The notes beneath the pieces were generated by a model. That model was not told where the DNA came from and searched no databases. It saw only the letters and a list, made by a program, of their open reading frames with translations. From the NCBI GenBank assembly GCA_021846485.1, contig JAJZWW010000163.1, positions 1 through 7,187 of the forward strand: DNA of 7,187 bases. Reading direction: 5' to 3'. Both the position numbers and the translations under genes were made by a program. Below, one piece after another: positions 6,741 through 7,187 of the stretch. The stretch comes from Actinomycetes bacterium. Its GTDB lineage: Bacteria > Actinomycetota > Acidimicrobiia > Acidimicrobiales > Palsa-688. The stretch's first letter is position 1. The number at the start of each line of letters is the position of its first letter.

Positions 6741-7187
6741 CCAGCATTCTGGACATCGGTTCATCCGAGGAAGTTGCCCTGTTCAATCCAGCGTTTCTGG
6801 CGCGCCTGCTCCACGGTGCCGTCAGCGACTACGAGAAGGGCTCGCGCCAGAGCATGCCGGTTGCTCTCGCCTTCCTGCTCATCCCATTGGTTCTCCACAA
6901 GCCGACTCGGGACGACTTGCCGACCCTGGCTTCTTCCCAGATACAAACGTGGATCCGTGAACACCCTCGCCACCTGGCTCAGCTCGGCACGCGAGTGGTG
7001 GGGATGCGTTCGTTTGTGGGGTTATCGATACGCTTCGGGCTTCATCACGGCGTACTAATACTAACGGGCGAGGACGGACGTATTGGCCCTGGCTCAGTGA
7101 GGCGGCGGCCCCGTGGTTACAACGAGTCGGAGTCTCTAGAAGTCCAGGAGTGCCTGCGCGCGGCGAGGTTTATGGGGCGCAGGGTTG
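6737..7187 (+). CDS. ABC-3C system middle component (MC, DUF6521-like), 3' partial
   Basis: Small middle subunit of the ABC-3C system, thought to bridge the effector protein and the SMC-like ATPase; its biochemical role is not established. The frame is open from GTG 6737 to the right edge (150 full codons, no stop), so the 3' end is missing. Recognition rests on the early FNPAFLARLL (16-25), a YEKGSRQSMPVALAFL stretch, and PLVLHKPTRDDLP (50-62), which are typical of the family, followed by a SIRFGLHHGVLIL segment and ECLRAARFMGR near the end. Family members are usually about 150-180 residues as I recall, so little is missing. No signal peptide is evident; the hydrophobic stretch at 42-53 belongs to the conserved core rather than to a membrane segment. 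The start overlaps the stop of the effector gene by 4 bases. Codons TTA, ATA and CTA cluster at 7022-7063, unlike the left-hand genes. The ATPase component (DUF3732-type) should follow outside the window. Confidence 0.82.
   Translation, partial: MTSILDIGSSEEVALFNPAFLARLLHGAVSDYEKGSRQSMPVALAFLLIPLVLHKPTRDDLPTLASSQIQTWIREHPRHLAQLGTRVVGMRSFVGLSIRFGLHHGVLILTGEDGRIGPGSVRRRPRGYNESESLEVQECLRAARFMGRRV

Noticed and set aside
6774..7058. Short plus-strand frame over the middle-component gene
   Set aside because: It overlaps in another frame a gene with clear ABC-3C middle-component motifs, and its Ser/Arg/Cys/Trp-rich translation shows no family resemblance.

Overview
The window is very GC-rich DNA in which all genes lie on the plus strand. 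GTG starts, 4-base stop/start overlaps and strong G/C bias at third codon positions suggest a high-GC actinobacterium; the genus cannot be named from this sequence. There are four protein-coding genes, two of them cut by the window edges. Apart from one 73-base gap the window is fully coding. I see no RNA gene, CRISPR array, insertion sequence or transposase.

Left part (1-5413): a large SMC/MukB-like ABC ATPase, missing only its extreme N-terminus, overlaps by 4 bases a protein with a C-terminal Toprim-type (topoisomerase VI/DUF2220-like) nuclease domain. This pairing is the hallmark of the last two genes (JetC, JetD) of Wadjet-type anti-plasmid systems, in which an SMC-like motor extrudes DNA loops and JetD cuts circular DNA. 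The kleisin-like and MukE-like partners (JetA, JetB) would lie just upstream, outside the window. The ATPase head motifs do not match the type I or type III Wadjet ATPases I know, so this may be a divergent Wadjet-like branch.

Right part (5487-7187): a separate two-gene cluster that I recognise as the first two components of an ABC-three-component (ABC-3C) conflict system. The first gene encodes a protein with an N-terminal PD-(D/E)xK/Cap4-like nuclease region, carrying a QxK core, and the ABC-3C C-terminal domain. The second is the small 'middle component', joined by a 4-base overlap and running off the right edge. The third component, an SMC/Rad50-like ATPase of the DUF3732 type, is expected immediately downstream.

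The window therefore holds the junction of two SMC-type ATPase-plus-nuclease defence modules in the same orientation, with 73 bases and no convincing terminator between them. This looks like part of a defence island. Codon choice in the ABC-3C genes, especially the last one, is less GC-biased than in the left part, which suggests separate acquisition.
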